Positions 26,927 through 35,392 of a stretch of 37,900 nucleotides of DNA are shown here, in pieces (position 1 is the stretch's first letter; each line of letters begins with the position of its first letter). This stretch comes from Hyphomonadaceae bacterium (lineage in GTDB: Bacteria; Pseudomonadota; Alphaproteobacteria; Caulobacterales; Aquidulcibacteraceae). Where the stretch lies: assembly GCA_027492515.1 (NCBI GenBank), contig JAPUEP010000251.1, positions 1 through 37,900 on the forward strand, in the 5' to 3' direction. Below the pieces are notes generated by a model, which saw only the letters and a program-made list of their open reading frames with translations, had not been told where the DNA came from and did not search any database. A program made the position numbers and the translations under genes.

Positions 26927-28558
26927 ATGCCTAGTATGTCATTTTACAAAAGATTTTTTTACAGAATTAGAATGCTATTTAAGGGGCATTGTAAAAAACC
27001 TTGCTTTAAATTTAGTTCTCTTTGTGTTTTATTTCTTTCAGTCTTCATAAATCCCGCCCCTGCCTTTGCCAAAGGGGAAATGATTTGGGGTAATTATCCA
27101 GAAAACCAATTGAGTATTGAGTTAATTGCTGGGCGTAAATTATATTTGGAAAAAAAATATAAAGAAGCAAGATTGTCATTTGATTCATTATGCTCACAGA
27201 ATGACGCAATTGCTTGTAATTATGCTGGGCAAATGTATCAATATTCTGAGGGCGGCCCTAAAGATGAGGGTCTTGCTAATAAACTATATTCAAAGTCATG
27301 TGATATAAATGATGGTTTAGGTTGTGCATTAGTCGCAGATTTGAAACTTTCAAAATCTGATCAAAATTATAAAGATGATAAAGACTTAGAGGAAGTTTTA
27401 TCCAAGTCGTGTTTTTTACATTTCCAACACTCTTGTAAAATTGTTGGTGATTTGTTTTATTTAAATGGATATAGAATTTATGGCGGTTTTTTAGAAGGCT
27501 TCAATAACGAATTAAGTATTCAATCAAGAAGTATTGTATGTAAAAATTCACTTTTTAAAAATTGTGAAGCTGCTTCAAAGAAATATATTTACCGCAAAAA
27601 GTCAGCTTATTCATATGTTGAAGATTTTGAAAAAGCATGCATTTTAAATAGCCCCGTTGATTGTCATAATTTGGGAAAAATACTTGAGGCCAGTGACATT
27701 GATGAAGATTTTACAAAAGGCATTTCAAAAATTTATTCTGCCTGTAAAATGGATTTTATGCCTTCATGTTATTATTCGACGGTCGAAAATCTTGTCCTTG
27801 TGAAAAGCTATTATGAAGATGACCGACCTCAGGGTGAAATAGAACAAGATATTGTTGATAAGTTTTGTAGACAAAATGTATTTGATTTTTGTTATGGGTC
27901 AGCAAAAAATCGTATGCTTAATTATAGTGTTGAAGAACCACAAAGCGAAAGAAAACTATCAAATTTAGAATATGCTTGTAACCAAGGGCACGCAAAATCA
28001 TGTAACTTACTTGTAGTATATAAGGCGAAGCTAAAGCAAAATGAAATAGACTATGAAGCTGCTTTTGATAGTTTTTCAAAAGGTTGCGAACTGAATGATG
28101 CCGCTTCATGTTATGATATTGGGGCGATACATTGGAATGGTGTATCTTCAAAATCCTCAAAATCATTAGCACAAAAGTATTTTCAAAAATCATGCAATTT
28201 GAAATTGTCAGAAGGTTGTTATGGCCTTGCCCTAGCGCTTTCAAAAGCTAATTTAGCATCAAACGAAAGCAATTTGGTCAAAGAATATTTTATAATCGCG
28301 TGTCAAAACTATTACCTAGCTTGTTTTCAATATACGATTTTATTTGGAAATCCACAAAGTAAGCAATATGATTCAGTTATAAAAAAATCATGTCTGAATG
28401 AAAGTAATATTAAAGCTTGTAGGATTCTTTTGGAAGAAACAAAGAAACTTCCTGATGGTGAAAAAAGGAATAGTGAGATTAATTATATAAATATTATTAT
28501 CGAAAATGCGTCAATAAAATCATTAGACTTTCCTCACTTGATTGAGTTAAACGATTGA
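26927..28558 (+). CDS. Exported Sel1-like repeat protein with twelve cysteine pairs
   Basis: 543 residues. A basic N-terminus and hydrophobic segment end at PAPAFAKG (about 49), a likely signal peptide; ATG codons at residues 4 and 16 are alternative starts and no strong ribosome binding site decides. The mature part is built of about 12 helical repeats, each with two cysteines: ten pairs have seven residues between them, as in CSQNDAIAC, CDINDGLGC and CELNDAASC, and the last two have six and eight. This is the disulfide-per-repeat pattern of Sel1-like cysteine-rich (Hcp-type) proteins, fitting the oxidising periplasm. Base composition is more AT-rich than most neighbours, suggesting transfer or relaxed constraint. 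Partner unknown. Confidence 0.8.
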   Translation: MPSMSFYKRFFYRIRMLFKGHCKKPCFKFSSLCVLFLSVFINPAPAFAKGEMIWGNYPENQLSIELIAGRKLYLEKKYKEARLSFDSLCSQNDAIACNYAGQMYQYSEGGPKDEGLANKLYSKSCDINDGLGCALVADLKLSKSDQNYKDDKDLEEVLSKSCFLHFQHSCKIVGDLFYLNGYRIYGGFLEGFNNELSIQSRSIVCKNSLFKNCEAASKKYIYRKKSAYSYVEDFEKACILNSPVDCHNLGKILEASDIDEDFTKGISKIYSACKMDFMPSCYYSTVENLVLVKSYYEDDRPQGEIEQDIVDKFCRQNVFDFCYGSAKNRMLNYSVEEPQSERKLSNLEYACNQGHAKSCNLLVVYKAKLKQNEIDYEAAFDSFSKGCELNDAASCYDIGAIHWNGVSSKSSKSLAQKYFQKSCNLKLSEGCYGLALALSKANLASNESNLVKEYFIIACQNYYLACFQYTILFGNPQSKQYDSVIKKSCLNESNIKACRILLEETKKLPDGEKRNSEINYINIIIENASIKSLDFPHLIELND

Positions 28559-28618
28559 ATAAATTATTTTATATTTTGTCGCATTTGCAATGTGGTAAAA
28601 AATGATTAAAACCACACT

Positions 28619-29719
28619 ATGACATCAGACAACAAAACTATTGATACAATTGAAACCAATCAGAATGACGGCCTTTTGCGTGATATTTGGTATTTTGGTG
28701 CACAATCAAGCGAATTAAAACCTGGCAAACATATTCGCCGCATGATTTTGGGTGATCCTGTTTTATTTGGGCGCACCAAGGCGGGCAAGGTTTTTGCCAT
28801 GCGCGATATTTGCCCCCATCGCCTTGTGCCGCTTTCTGCGGGTAAGCAGATGGATCATGAGGGTAATCCTGTGGTTGAATGCCCGTACCATGGCTGGCGT
28901 TTTGGTGTTGATGGTGTTTGTCAACATATGCCAAGTTTGGTTGATGGCAATCCTTATGACCCCGCAAAAGTAAAGGTTCGCCATTATCCGACCCATGAAG
29001 CCAATGGCATTGTTTTTGTCTATGTCGCCTCTAATCCGCGTTTCACGGGGGATGCGCCAATTGCGCCGCCTGACATTGGTATTCGCGCTGAAAAACCAAA
29101 ATTTGTGGTTTCACAAGTTTTCAATGCTAGCATGGATAATGCGGTTGTTGGATTAATGGATCCTGCGCATGTTGGTTTTGTGCATAATCAATGGTGGTGG
29201 CGCCCGCCATCTGTGGGCCTTAAAGTCAAAGAAAAACAATTTGTTCCGCAAAATCTTGGCTGGGCAATTGAACGCCATAGGCCATCTGGCAATAGTGTTG
29301 CATATAAATGGATTTTTGGTGATGATGTAACCACTGAAATCCGTTTCATGCTTCCGGGGTATCGGTGGGAAGTTGTGGAAAATGGCAAAAGCCAGTTTTT
29401 CACATTAACCTGCCTATTGCCGCAAACTGAAAATGAAACTTTGATTGTTCAATTTACTTATTGGGATAAAGCGCCGCTTTTGAATTTAATGTTGCCAATT
29501 TTGCCGTATTTGGCGGAAACCTTCCTTAATCAAGATGGCACAATGGTTGATTTGCAAAACCTTGGTTTAAAACATCAAAAAGCAATGCTTTGGATTGATG
29601 ATATCGATGTTCAGGCCAAATGGTATCAACGCCTTAAAAAAGAATGGCGCGATGCCAAAAATGAGAACCGCGATTTCAAAAACCCGATTGAGCCTACAAG
29701 GTTGAAATGGCGAAGTTAA
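28619..29719 (+). CDS. Rieske-type aromatic ring-hydroxylating oxygenase, alpha subunit
   Basis: 366 residues. The Rieske 2Fe-2S site is CPHR (65-68) and CPYHGW (88-93). The mononuclear iron site follows in NAVVGLMDPAHVGFVHNQ, with likely ligands His184 and His189. The plan resembles the vanillate O-demethylase / pheophorbide a oxygenase branch. It would hydroxylate or demethylate an aromatic substrate with electrons from a reductase not encoded here. The ATG lacks a clear ribosome binding site; a seven-codon mini frame (28602-28622, MIKTTL-stop) overlaps it as ATGA. The stop shares TTAA with the convergent gene. Confidence 0.9.
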   Translation: MTSDNKTIDTIETNQNDGLLRDIWYFGAQSSELKPGKHIRRMILGDPVLFGRTKAGKVFAMRDICPHRLVPLSAGKQMDHEGNPVVECPYHGWRFGVDGVCQHMPSLVDGNPYDPAKVKVRHYPTHEANGIVFVYVASNPRFTGDAPIAPPDIGIRAEKPKFVVSQVFNASMDNAVVGLMDPAHVGFVHNQWWWRPPSVGLKVKEKQFVPQNLGWAIERHRPSGNSVAYKWIFGDDVTTEIRFMLPGYRWEVVENGKSQFFTLTCLLPQTENETLIVQFTYWDKAPLLNLMLPILPYLAETFLNQDGTMVDLQNLGLKHQKAMLWIDDIDVQAKWYQRLKKEWRDAKNENRDFKNPIEPTRLKWRS

Positions 29720-30153
29720 TTTTTCACTTTTTCTAAAGTTGCATTACTAATCTTCCAATCGGTTGGGGCGAAGGTGTGTGACCTTGCGCGTAAATCATAC
29801 GTGCCGTCATAAAATTTAAGTGTGTTTTTGAAATCACGCACGGTGACATGAACTTTAACTTGAATATAAACATGCCCCATTCCGGCATCAATTTCGCCCA
29901 CCTCAATAATTTCAACCTTGGCAGAACGTGTATTGGCAAAGCCAAGTTTGAAATCTTTATAATTCTGCCCTTTAATATTTACCTTACCGCTTTCATCCTT
30001 TTCCCAAAGCTCAAAAGCCTTTCGATAATTATGCTTATCAATTGCCACATAATATTTTTCAATCGTTTCCCGCGCCGATTTTTGCGTTGTCTCCGCCAAA
30101 GCAGGCGACGCAAAAACTAAAACCAAAGCAATGATAAATTTAATAAACTTCAT
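29716..30153 (-). CDS. Small exported protein, possibly NTF2-like
   Basis: 145 residues from the ATG at 30153, which has AGGTGG upstream; an ORF start ten codons earlier is less likely. A signal peptide (FIIALVLVFASPALAE) is followed by ARETIEKYYVAIDKHNYRKAFELWEK, the opening of many NTF2-like/SnoaL-type domains. The remaining beta-rich part contains HVYIQVKVHVTVRDFKNTLKFYDGTYDLR. Periplasmic; function unknown. Convergent with the Rieske gene. Confidence 0.6.
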   Translation of the reverse strand: MKFIKFIIALVLVFASPALAETTQKSARETIEKYYVAIDKHNYRKAFELWEKDESGKVNIKGQNYKDFKLGFANTRSAKVEIIEVGEIDAGMGHVYIQVKVHVTVRDFKNTLKFYDGTYDLRARSHTFAPTDWKISNATLEKVKN

Positions 30154-30227
30154 AATGCCACCTAAATTATTGATAATTGACACATATTTCCAAATTTTGA
30201 CAAAAATAGGGCGCGATATTCACGTGA

Positions 30228-30247
30228 AAATGCTATCAAATGCTATC
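30228..30247. repeat. Two tandem copies of a 10-base unit
   Basis: AAATGCTATC occurs twice in direct succession in the 200-base gap between two minus-strand genes. It may be chance or a binding site pair for the gene at 29716. Confidence 0.4.
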
Positions 30248-30354
30248 ATTGGGTTTTGATGGGGGGATTATAGCATGTTTTTCGGGAGCGGGGATTTATT
30301 TGAATTTTAAAAGGAAAAAATAATTTGTAATTCAGGTTTTAACTATATTGCTAA

Positions 30355-30915
30355 TTAAGCACATTCATATGTGAATTCTTTTAATAATTTGCCATCGCTA
30401 TTTTTTGCAAAAATTGAAATGAAGTCAAATAGGTCTTGATAGTTACAATTTTCATCGTTACTGATTTCAAGTAACTCTTCTATGGGTATATTATATATTA
30501 GTGATACGCTAATATTATAAAACATGATGTTACACTTTATTGGATTGTCTAGCCCTTCACCGATTTGGTAAGATGGCGGGTGTCCTAGGGTGCCGTCATA
30601 CCCATGTATTCTTAGGTCAAAAAGTAATTCCTTTTCGCCACATTTTTCACAAACTAAATGATGTGGATTTAATTCCTCAACATCAACCTCGTCTGATGAG
30701 TTAAAGCAATAGATTTGGAAATTATTGTGATTACAAAACCTGCATCTAATTTCATACTCTTTTTCTAAAGGATTTTTTTCAGTTTTTAAAAGATTGATTT
30801 CAAAATTTTTCAAAAAATCTGGTTTGTCATTGGCAAAATCAAATTGATTTTGTTTGTTTATGTTTTGATTTTTAAATAAAAAAGCATTTTTTATTATTGA
30901 GAAAAAGTTTTTCAT
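30355..30915 (-). CDS. Hypothetical protein with a two-CxxC zinc-ribbon-like centre
   Basis: 186 residues; I do not recognise a family. The N-terminal ~50 residues are Asn/Lys/Phe-rich and probably disordered. The middle has CRFC (about 58-61) and CEKC (about 89-92), spaced as in zinc ribbons, separated by a short beta stretch. The C-terminal half contains HGYDGTLGHPPSYQIGEGLDNP and a helical tail. No signal peptide or membrane segment. The reading frame is markedly richer in A and T than mdh beside it, which suggests horizontal transfer. Codon start ATG; ribosome binding site weak. Confidence 0.55.
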   Translation of the reverse strand: MKNFFSIIKNAFLFKNQNINKQNQFDFANDKPDFLKNFEINLLKTEKNPLEKEYEIRCRFCNHNNFQIYCFNSSDEVDVEELNPHHLVCEKCGEKELLFDLRIHGYDGTLGHPPSYQIGEGLDNPIKCNIMFYNISVSLIYNIPIEELLEISNDENCNYQDLFDFISIFAKNSDGKLLKEFTYECA

Positions 30916-30980
30916 GTATTTGAAGGTAAATATATTGGTTATAATATATATTTTATTGCATTAAAATCATTGAATGTAAA

Positions 30981-31007
30981 TAAAAAACCCCACCAAAACT
31001 TGGTGGG
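30981..31007 (-). terminator. Terminator of mdh
   Basis: Read on the minus strand, the stem CCCACCAA / TTGGTGGG with a three-base loop is followed by GTTTTTTATTT. It lies 74 bases beyond the mdh stop, past an AT-rich palindrome at 31037-31074. Confidence 0.85.
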
Positions 31008-31036
31008 ATTTTCTAAAATTTTTGTCCGCTTTAATC

Positions 31037-31074
31037 CAAATAAAATTATTTTACGAAGTAAAAAATTTTATTTG
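31037..31074. repeat. AT-rich palindrome directly after mdh
   Basis: Arms CAAATAAAATT...TTTTAC and GTAAAA...AATTTTATTTG pair with one unpaired A, around a GAA (TTC) loop. It starts seven bases after the mdh stop and is flanked by TCCGCTT. It could be an mRNA-stabilising 3' hairpin or a small repeat element related to the one at 33602. Confidence 0.55.
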
Positions 31075-31080
31075 AGGCCT

Positions 31081-32103
<1,023 letters not shown>

Positions 32104-32235
32104 TCAATGGCACATAGCGCAAAGTATGAAGAAAAAACTTATTGTTTTTATAATTTGGTCTTTATCGCCACCTAACAGGAAATTAAGTGGAAATTTGGCG
32201 CTGTTTTTTGTATCATTATTGCATGGAGATTTGAG

Positions 32236-32685
32236 ATGTTATTATCAAGTTTAATGTTCTTTGTCGCTGCGACCGAGCCGGTTGGAAAAAATGATACTAC
32301 ACCAGTAAAAGAAGATGCTTTTGCAGGGCGTGAAAATGGAACAATCGCCTTTGCAAGCCAAATTGATGGCTTTGCTGTAAAGCGCGAGGGGCGTGATGAT
32401 ATTTTATATCTAAATACGGGCCTTGGGCATTGGTATCGTGCGCCTTTGACTTGCTTTGGTATGGGTGATCCATCTTCTGCGATGGGAATCATACCTTATG
32501 ATTATCATGGCGGTTCGATTGATAAATTTAGCCGCTTTAAATTGCTTGGTATTGATAGAATGGACAAAAATGAATGTACGATTTCTGCGCTGATTGAATT
32601 AACGCCGCAAGAAACCGTTACTTTTGGCCTTGAATCACAAAAACAAGTTGATGCACGCCTTGCAAAGGCAAAGCCGAAAAACTAG
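32236..32685 (+). CDS. Exported hypothetical protein, DUF6491-like
   Basis: 149 residues. A short hydrophobic start (LLSSLMFFVAATEP) suggests export. The middle part has RDDILYLNTGLGHWYRAPLTCFGMGDP and the later DKNECTISALIELTP, similar in layout to DUF6491 proteins, where two cysteines probably pair. GGAG precedes the ATG. It lies upstream of phaB with a 134-base gap containing its own inverted repeats, so cotranscription is uncertain. Function unknown. Confidence 0.55.
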   Translation: MLLSSLMFFVAATEPVGKNDTTPVKEDAFAGRENGTIAFASQIDGFAVKREGRDDILYLNTGLGHWYRAPLTCFGMGDPSSAMGIIPYDYHGGSIDKFSRFKLLGIDRMDKNECTISALIELTPQETVTFGLESQKQVDARLAKAKPKN

Positions 32686-32702
32686 AAGTGTTTCATTTTT
32701 GA

Positions 32703-32740
32703 TGCAGTGCAAAATTTTTTTTCCCATAACCCAAGGGAAA
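32703..32740. promoter_or_regulatory. Candidate regulatory sites upstream of phaB
   Basis: TGCAGTGCA at 32703-32711 is an inverted TGCA pair around G, like the TGC-rich sites of the PHB regulator PhaR. At 32720-32740 TTTCCC and GGGAAA form an inverted repeat with a nine-base spacer. Both lie 80-120 bases before the phaB ATG, within reach of its promoter. The link to PhaR is inference. Confidence 0.3.
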
Positions 32741-32819
32741 TATACTTTTGTTCTATTGATTTTTACCCAATGCACCTTCACAAAAACATTAAGCTGAAAA
32801 ACAGCATCGGGAGGAAAAA

Positions 32820-33539
32820 ATGGGTAAAGTAGCTTTGGTAACGGGTGGAACGCGCGGCATTGGCGCGGCAATTTCAACTTCATTGAAAGCGGCGGGTTTT
32901 GACGTTGTTGCATCATACGCAGGTAATGATGAAGCGGCAAATGCTTTCAAAGCCGAAACCGGAATTAATGTTATTAAATTTGATGTTTCTGATTATGAAT
33001 CATCAAGTGCAGCAATCAAACAAATCGAAGCAGACTTTGGCCCCGTTGAAGTTTTAATCAATAATGCGGGTATTACGCGCGATGGCTTCTTCCACAAAAT
33101 GAAGCCAGATCAATGGCGCGATGTTATCGCAACAGATTTAGATAGCCTTTTCAACTGTACGCGCCCCGTTATCGAAGGTATGCGCGAACGTGGTTATGGG
33201 CGCATTGTGAACATCTCATCAATCAATGGTCAAAAAGGTCAGGCCGGGCAGGTGAATTATTCTTCTGCAAAAGCGGGCGTTATTGGCTTCACTAAGGCAT
33301 TGGCACAAGAAGGTGCAAGCAAGGGTATCACGGTCAATTGTATCGCCCCGGGCTATATCGCAACTGAAATGGTAACCGCAATTGCCCCTGAAGTTTTGCA
33401 AAAAATCGTTGCACAAATTCCGTCAGGCCGCTTGGGCGAAGCCGAAGAAATTGGGCGTGTTGTTGTATTCTTGGTTGAAGATAAAGGCTTTATCAATGGC
33501 GCAACCATCGCAATCAATGGAACGCAATATATAAGCTAG
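32820..33539 (+). CDS. phaB: Acetoacetyl-CoA reductase (short-chain dehydrogenase)
   Basis: 239 residues. Reduces acetoacetyl-CoA to (R)-3-hydroxybutyryl-CoA with NADPH for polyhydroxybutyrate synthesis in the cytoplasm. Motifs: cofactor loop TGGTRGIG (8-15), NNAG (81-84), catalytic Ser133/134, Tyr147 and Lys151 in NISSINGQKGQAGQVNYSSAKAG. The GITRDGFFHKM segment and the overall length favour PhaB over FabG. GGAGG is seven bases before the ATG. No phaA or phaC is in the window. A palindromic element and a terminator follow. Confidence 0.9.
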   Translation: MGKVALVTGGTRGIGAAISTSLKAAGFDVVASYAGNDEAANAFKAETGINVIKFDVSDYESSSAAIKQIEADFGPVEVLINNAGITRDGFFHKMKPDQWRDVIATDLDSLFNCTRPVIEGMRERGYGRIVNISSINGQKGQAGQVNYSSAKAGVIGFTKALAQEGASKGITVNCIAPGYIATEMVTAIAPEVLQKIVAQIPSGRLGEAEEIGRVVVFLVEDKGFINGATIAINGTQYIS

Positions 33540-33543
33540 GTTT

Positions 33544-33639
33544 CAAATTCACACCTTCGCATTGCTTTGCAATGCTCACTCATGAATTTGGGACAAGCGG
33601 AGAATAAATTTTAAAAAGCGTCGTTTTTAAAATTTATTC
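33544..33639. repeat. Two nested/adjacent palindromes, candidate repeat element
   Basis: First unit: CAAATTCA (33544-33551) and TGAATTTG (33583-33590) enclose GCATTGC-TTT-GCAATGC. Second unit: a perfect 16-bp arm GAATAAATTTTAAAAA (33602-33617) and its exact complement (33624-33639) around GCGTCG. The 11 bases between the units read GGACAAGCGGA. The length and perfection are more than one terminator needs, and a separate terminator lies just downstream, so it looks like a small mobile or extragenic palindromic repeat. Confidence 0.65.
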
Positions 33640-33652
33640 GCATATTATTTTG

Positions 33653-33682
33653 AAAAACCCGCCGATTGGCGGGTTTTTGTTT
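33653..33682. terminator. Bidirectional terminator between phaB and the VOC gene
   Basis: The stem AAAAACCCGCC / GGCGGGTTTTT with loop GATT is flanked by A and T runs on each side, so it can stop transcripts from either strand. The VOC stop overlaps its edge. Confidence 0.88.
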
Positions 33683-34211
33683 AGTTGTCATGTAACCACG
33701 CCGCGTGTTTTGGGGCGATTTTGGTTTCGTTCCATTCATCAATCATGATTGGTGCAACGCGTTTTAGTTCCGCCATTTGTTCGGGGGTTGCGCAATCGGC
33801 CGCAAGTTCAAGGCGGTGACCATTGGGGTCAAAGAAATAAATGCTTTTGAAAATCGTGTGATTGGTTGGGCCAATAACTTCGATGCCAAGGTTTTCAATA
33901 TGTTCCTTTGCCGCCATTAAGGCATCATAATCTTTTACCGCGAATGCAATATGTTGAACCCATTTTGGTGAATTGGGGTCGAAACCCATTTCGGGGTGTT
34001 TTGGTAATTCAAAAAATGCCAAAACATTGCCGCCACCTGCATCAAGGAAAATGTGCATATAGGGGTCATGTTCGCCAGTTGATGGAACATAATCTTCGGA
34101 AATTGCCAGTTGAAAATCCATGCCCAAAACTTTTTGGTAAAATTCAACCGTCTCTTTGGCATTGATGCAGCGATAAGCAACATGGTGGATTTTTTGCAAA
34201 TTAGGCAGCAT
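33681..34211 (-). CDS. VOC (glyoxalase/dioxygenase fold) family protein
   Basis: 176 residues. Two beta-alpha-beta-beta-beta modules: KIHHVAYRCINAKETVEFYQKVLGMDF at the start and KWVQHIAFAVKDYDALMAAKEH, then TIFKSIYFFDPNGHRLELA. Likely metal ligands are the His near residue 10, the His of VQHIAF and the Glu of HRLELA. It could be an extradiol dioxygenase, glyoxalase or epimerase; the substrate cannot be read. Its start overlaps the hppD stop by 11 bases, so it is the last gene of the tyrosine-catabolism operon and probably acts on a related intermediate. Confidence 0.85.
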   Translation of the reverse strand: MLPNLQKIHHVAYRCINAKETVEFYQKVLGMDFQLAISEDYVPSTGEHDPYMHIFLDAGGGNVLAFFELPKHPEMGFDPNSPKWVQHIAFAVKDYDALMAAKEHIENLGIEVIGPTNHTIFKSIYFFDPNGHRLELAADCATPEQMAELKRVAPIMIDEWNETKIAPKHAAWLHDN

Positions 34212-35292
34212 TGGTTTTATCCTTCAAAACGCCACGGCGAATTTGGTCAAGTTCAATTGATTCAAACAAAGCGCGGAAATTACCTTCGCCAAAGCCTTCA
34301 TTGCCTTTACGTTGAATAAATTCAAAGAAAATTGGCCCAAGCATTTCATTAGAGAAAATCTGAAGCAAAAGACCTTGCCCTTCTGATGGTGCGCCATCAA
34401 TAAGAATACGGCGTTTTCTAAGTTCTTCAACATTTTCGCCATGCCCAGGGAGGCGTTTGTCAATTAAATCAAAATAAGTTTCAATTGTATCTTGAAGTTC
34501 AACGCCATTTTTGCGCAAGCCATCAACCGATGATAATAAATCATTTGTGCCAAGGGCGATGTGTTGAATGCCTTCGCCATTATATTTTTCAAGATATTCG
34601 GCAATCTGATCTTTCACGCCTTCAACACCTTTTGATTCATTGATTGGAATACGAATTTTACCGCATGGCGATGTCATTGCTTTTGATGTAAGGCCTGAAA
34701 CTTTGCCTTCAATGTCAAAATAGCGGATTTCGCGGAAATTAAAAACGTTTTCGTAAAAATTCGCCCATTTTTCCATATCACCCTTATAAACATTGTGGGT
34801 TAAATGGTCGATATAAGTGAAGCCAAGGCTGTTGGCTTTTTCTTCTTGGGCGGTATTTTCAACGGGGTCAAAATCGATGTCATAGATTGATTTATCACCA
34901 TATCTATCGACAAGATAAACATATGAACCGCCAATGCCTTTGATGCATGGAATATCAAGTTCAAGTGGGCCTTTCTTGCGTTCGACAATTTCAGCGCCGC
35001 GTTTGGCTGCTTCTACAAGGGCGAATGCGGCATCTTTTACGCGAAATGCCATTGCATTGGCGCTTTGACCATGAAGTCTGCCAAATTCACTTGGTTGGCC
35101 TTGGGTTTCCATATTAAGGATGAAATTTATTTCGCCTTGTTTTAATCTTAAAACATCTTTGGTTTTATGTTTTCCCGCAATAACAAAGCCAAGAGTTTTT
35201 AATTTCGCCAAAATCTCCGCAGGGTTTGGCCCCGTAAATTCAACAAATTCAAAGCCATCAGTATTAAGCGGGTTTTCAAACAAATCAGCCAT
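34201..35292 (-). CDS. hppD: 4-hydroxyphenylpyruvate dioxygenase
   Basis: 363 residues, usual length. Converts 4-hydroxyphenylpyruvate to homogentisate in tyrosine breakdown. The iron ligands of the family are in place: His163 in YIDHLTHNV, His244 in IQHIALGTND and Glu324 in IFFEFIQRKG. The KRRILIDGAPSEGQGLLLQIFS segment and the C-terminal helix are canonical. The ribosome binding site GGGAG (35306-35302) is nine bases before the ATG and sits in a hairpin. It follows an apparently inserted gene in the maiA-marR-hppD-VOC operon. Confidence 0.97.
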   Translation of the reverse strand: MADLFENPLNTDGFEFVEFTGPNPAEILAKLKTLGFVIAGKHKTKDVLRLKQGEINFILNMETQGQPSEFGRLHGQSANAMAFRVKDAAFALVEAAKRGAEIVERKKGPLELDIPCIKGIGGSYVYLVDRYGDKSIYDIDFDPVENTAQEEKANSLGFTYIDHLTHNVYKGDMEKWANFYENVFNFREIRYFDIEGKVSGLTSKAMTSPCGKIRIPINESKGVEGVKDQIAEYLEKYNGEGIQHIALGTNDLLSSVDGLRKNGVELQDTIETYFDLIDKRLPGHGENVEELRKRRILIDGAPSEGQGLLLQIFSNEMLGPIFFEFIQRKGNEGFGEGNFRALFESIELDQIRRGVLKDKTNAA

Positions 35293-35300
35293 TAAAATAT

Positions 35301-35325
35301 TCTCCCTGTTTTCACAAAAGGGAGA
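35301..35325 (-). promoter_or_regulatory. Hairpin that sequesters the hppD ribosome binding site
   Basis: In the mRNA, TCTCCC pairs exactly with GGGAGA, which contains the Shine-Dalgarno sequence of hppD. An inner TTTT/AAAA stem with a GTG loop and a two-base bulge extends it. The structure ends eight bases before the ATG, so opening it would control hppD translation; an attenuator is the other reading. Confidence 0.5.
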
Positions 35326-35342
35326 TATAATAAATTAGTTTC

Positions 35343-35367
35343 ATTTGCAACTATTATTTTTGAATTT
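35343..35367. repeat. Left copy of a 25-bp direct repeat
   Basis: Begins ATTTGCAACTATTA and ends TTTTTGAATTT; identical in all 25 positions to 36221-36245. It lies between the unknown gene and hppD. Only the right copy is part of marR, so this copy looks like a duplicate made by insertion. Confidence 0.85.
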
Positions 35368-35392
35368 ATTCTTGCATTAATATCTCAGGCTT

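Noticed and set aside
32126-32254. Short frame beginning MKKKLIVFIIW, signal-peptide-like
   Set aside because: It has no good ribosome binding site, overlaps the start of the gene at 32236 in another frame and loses its protein character after about 12 codons.
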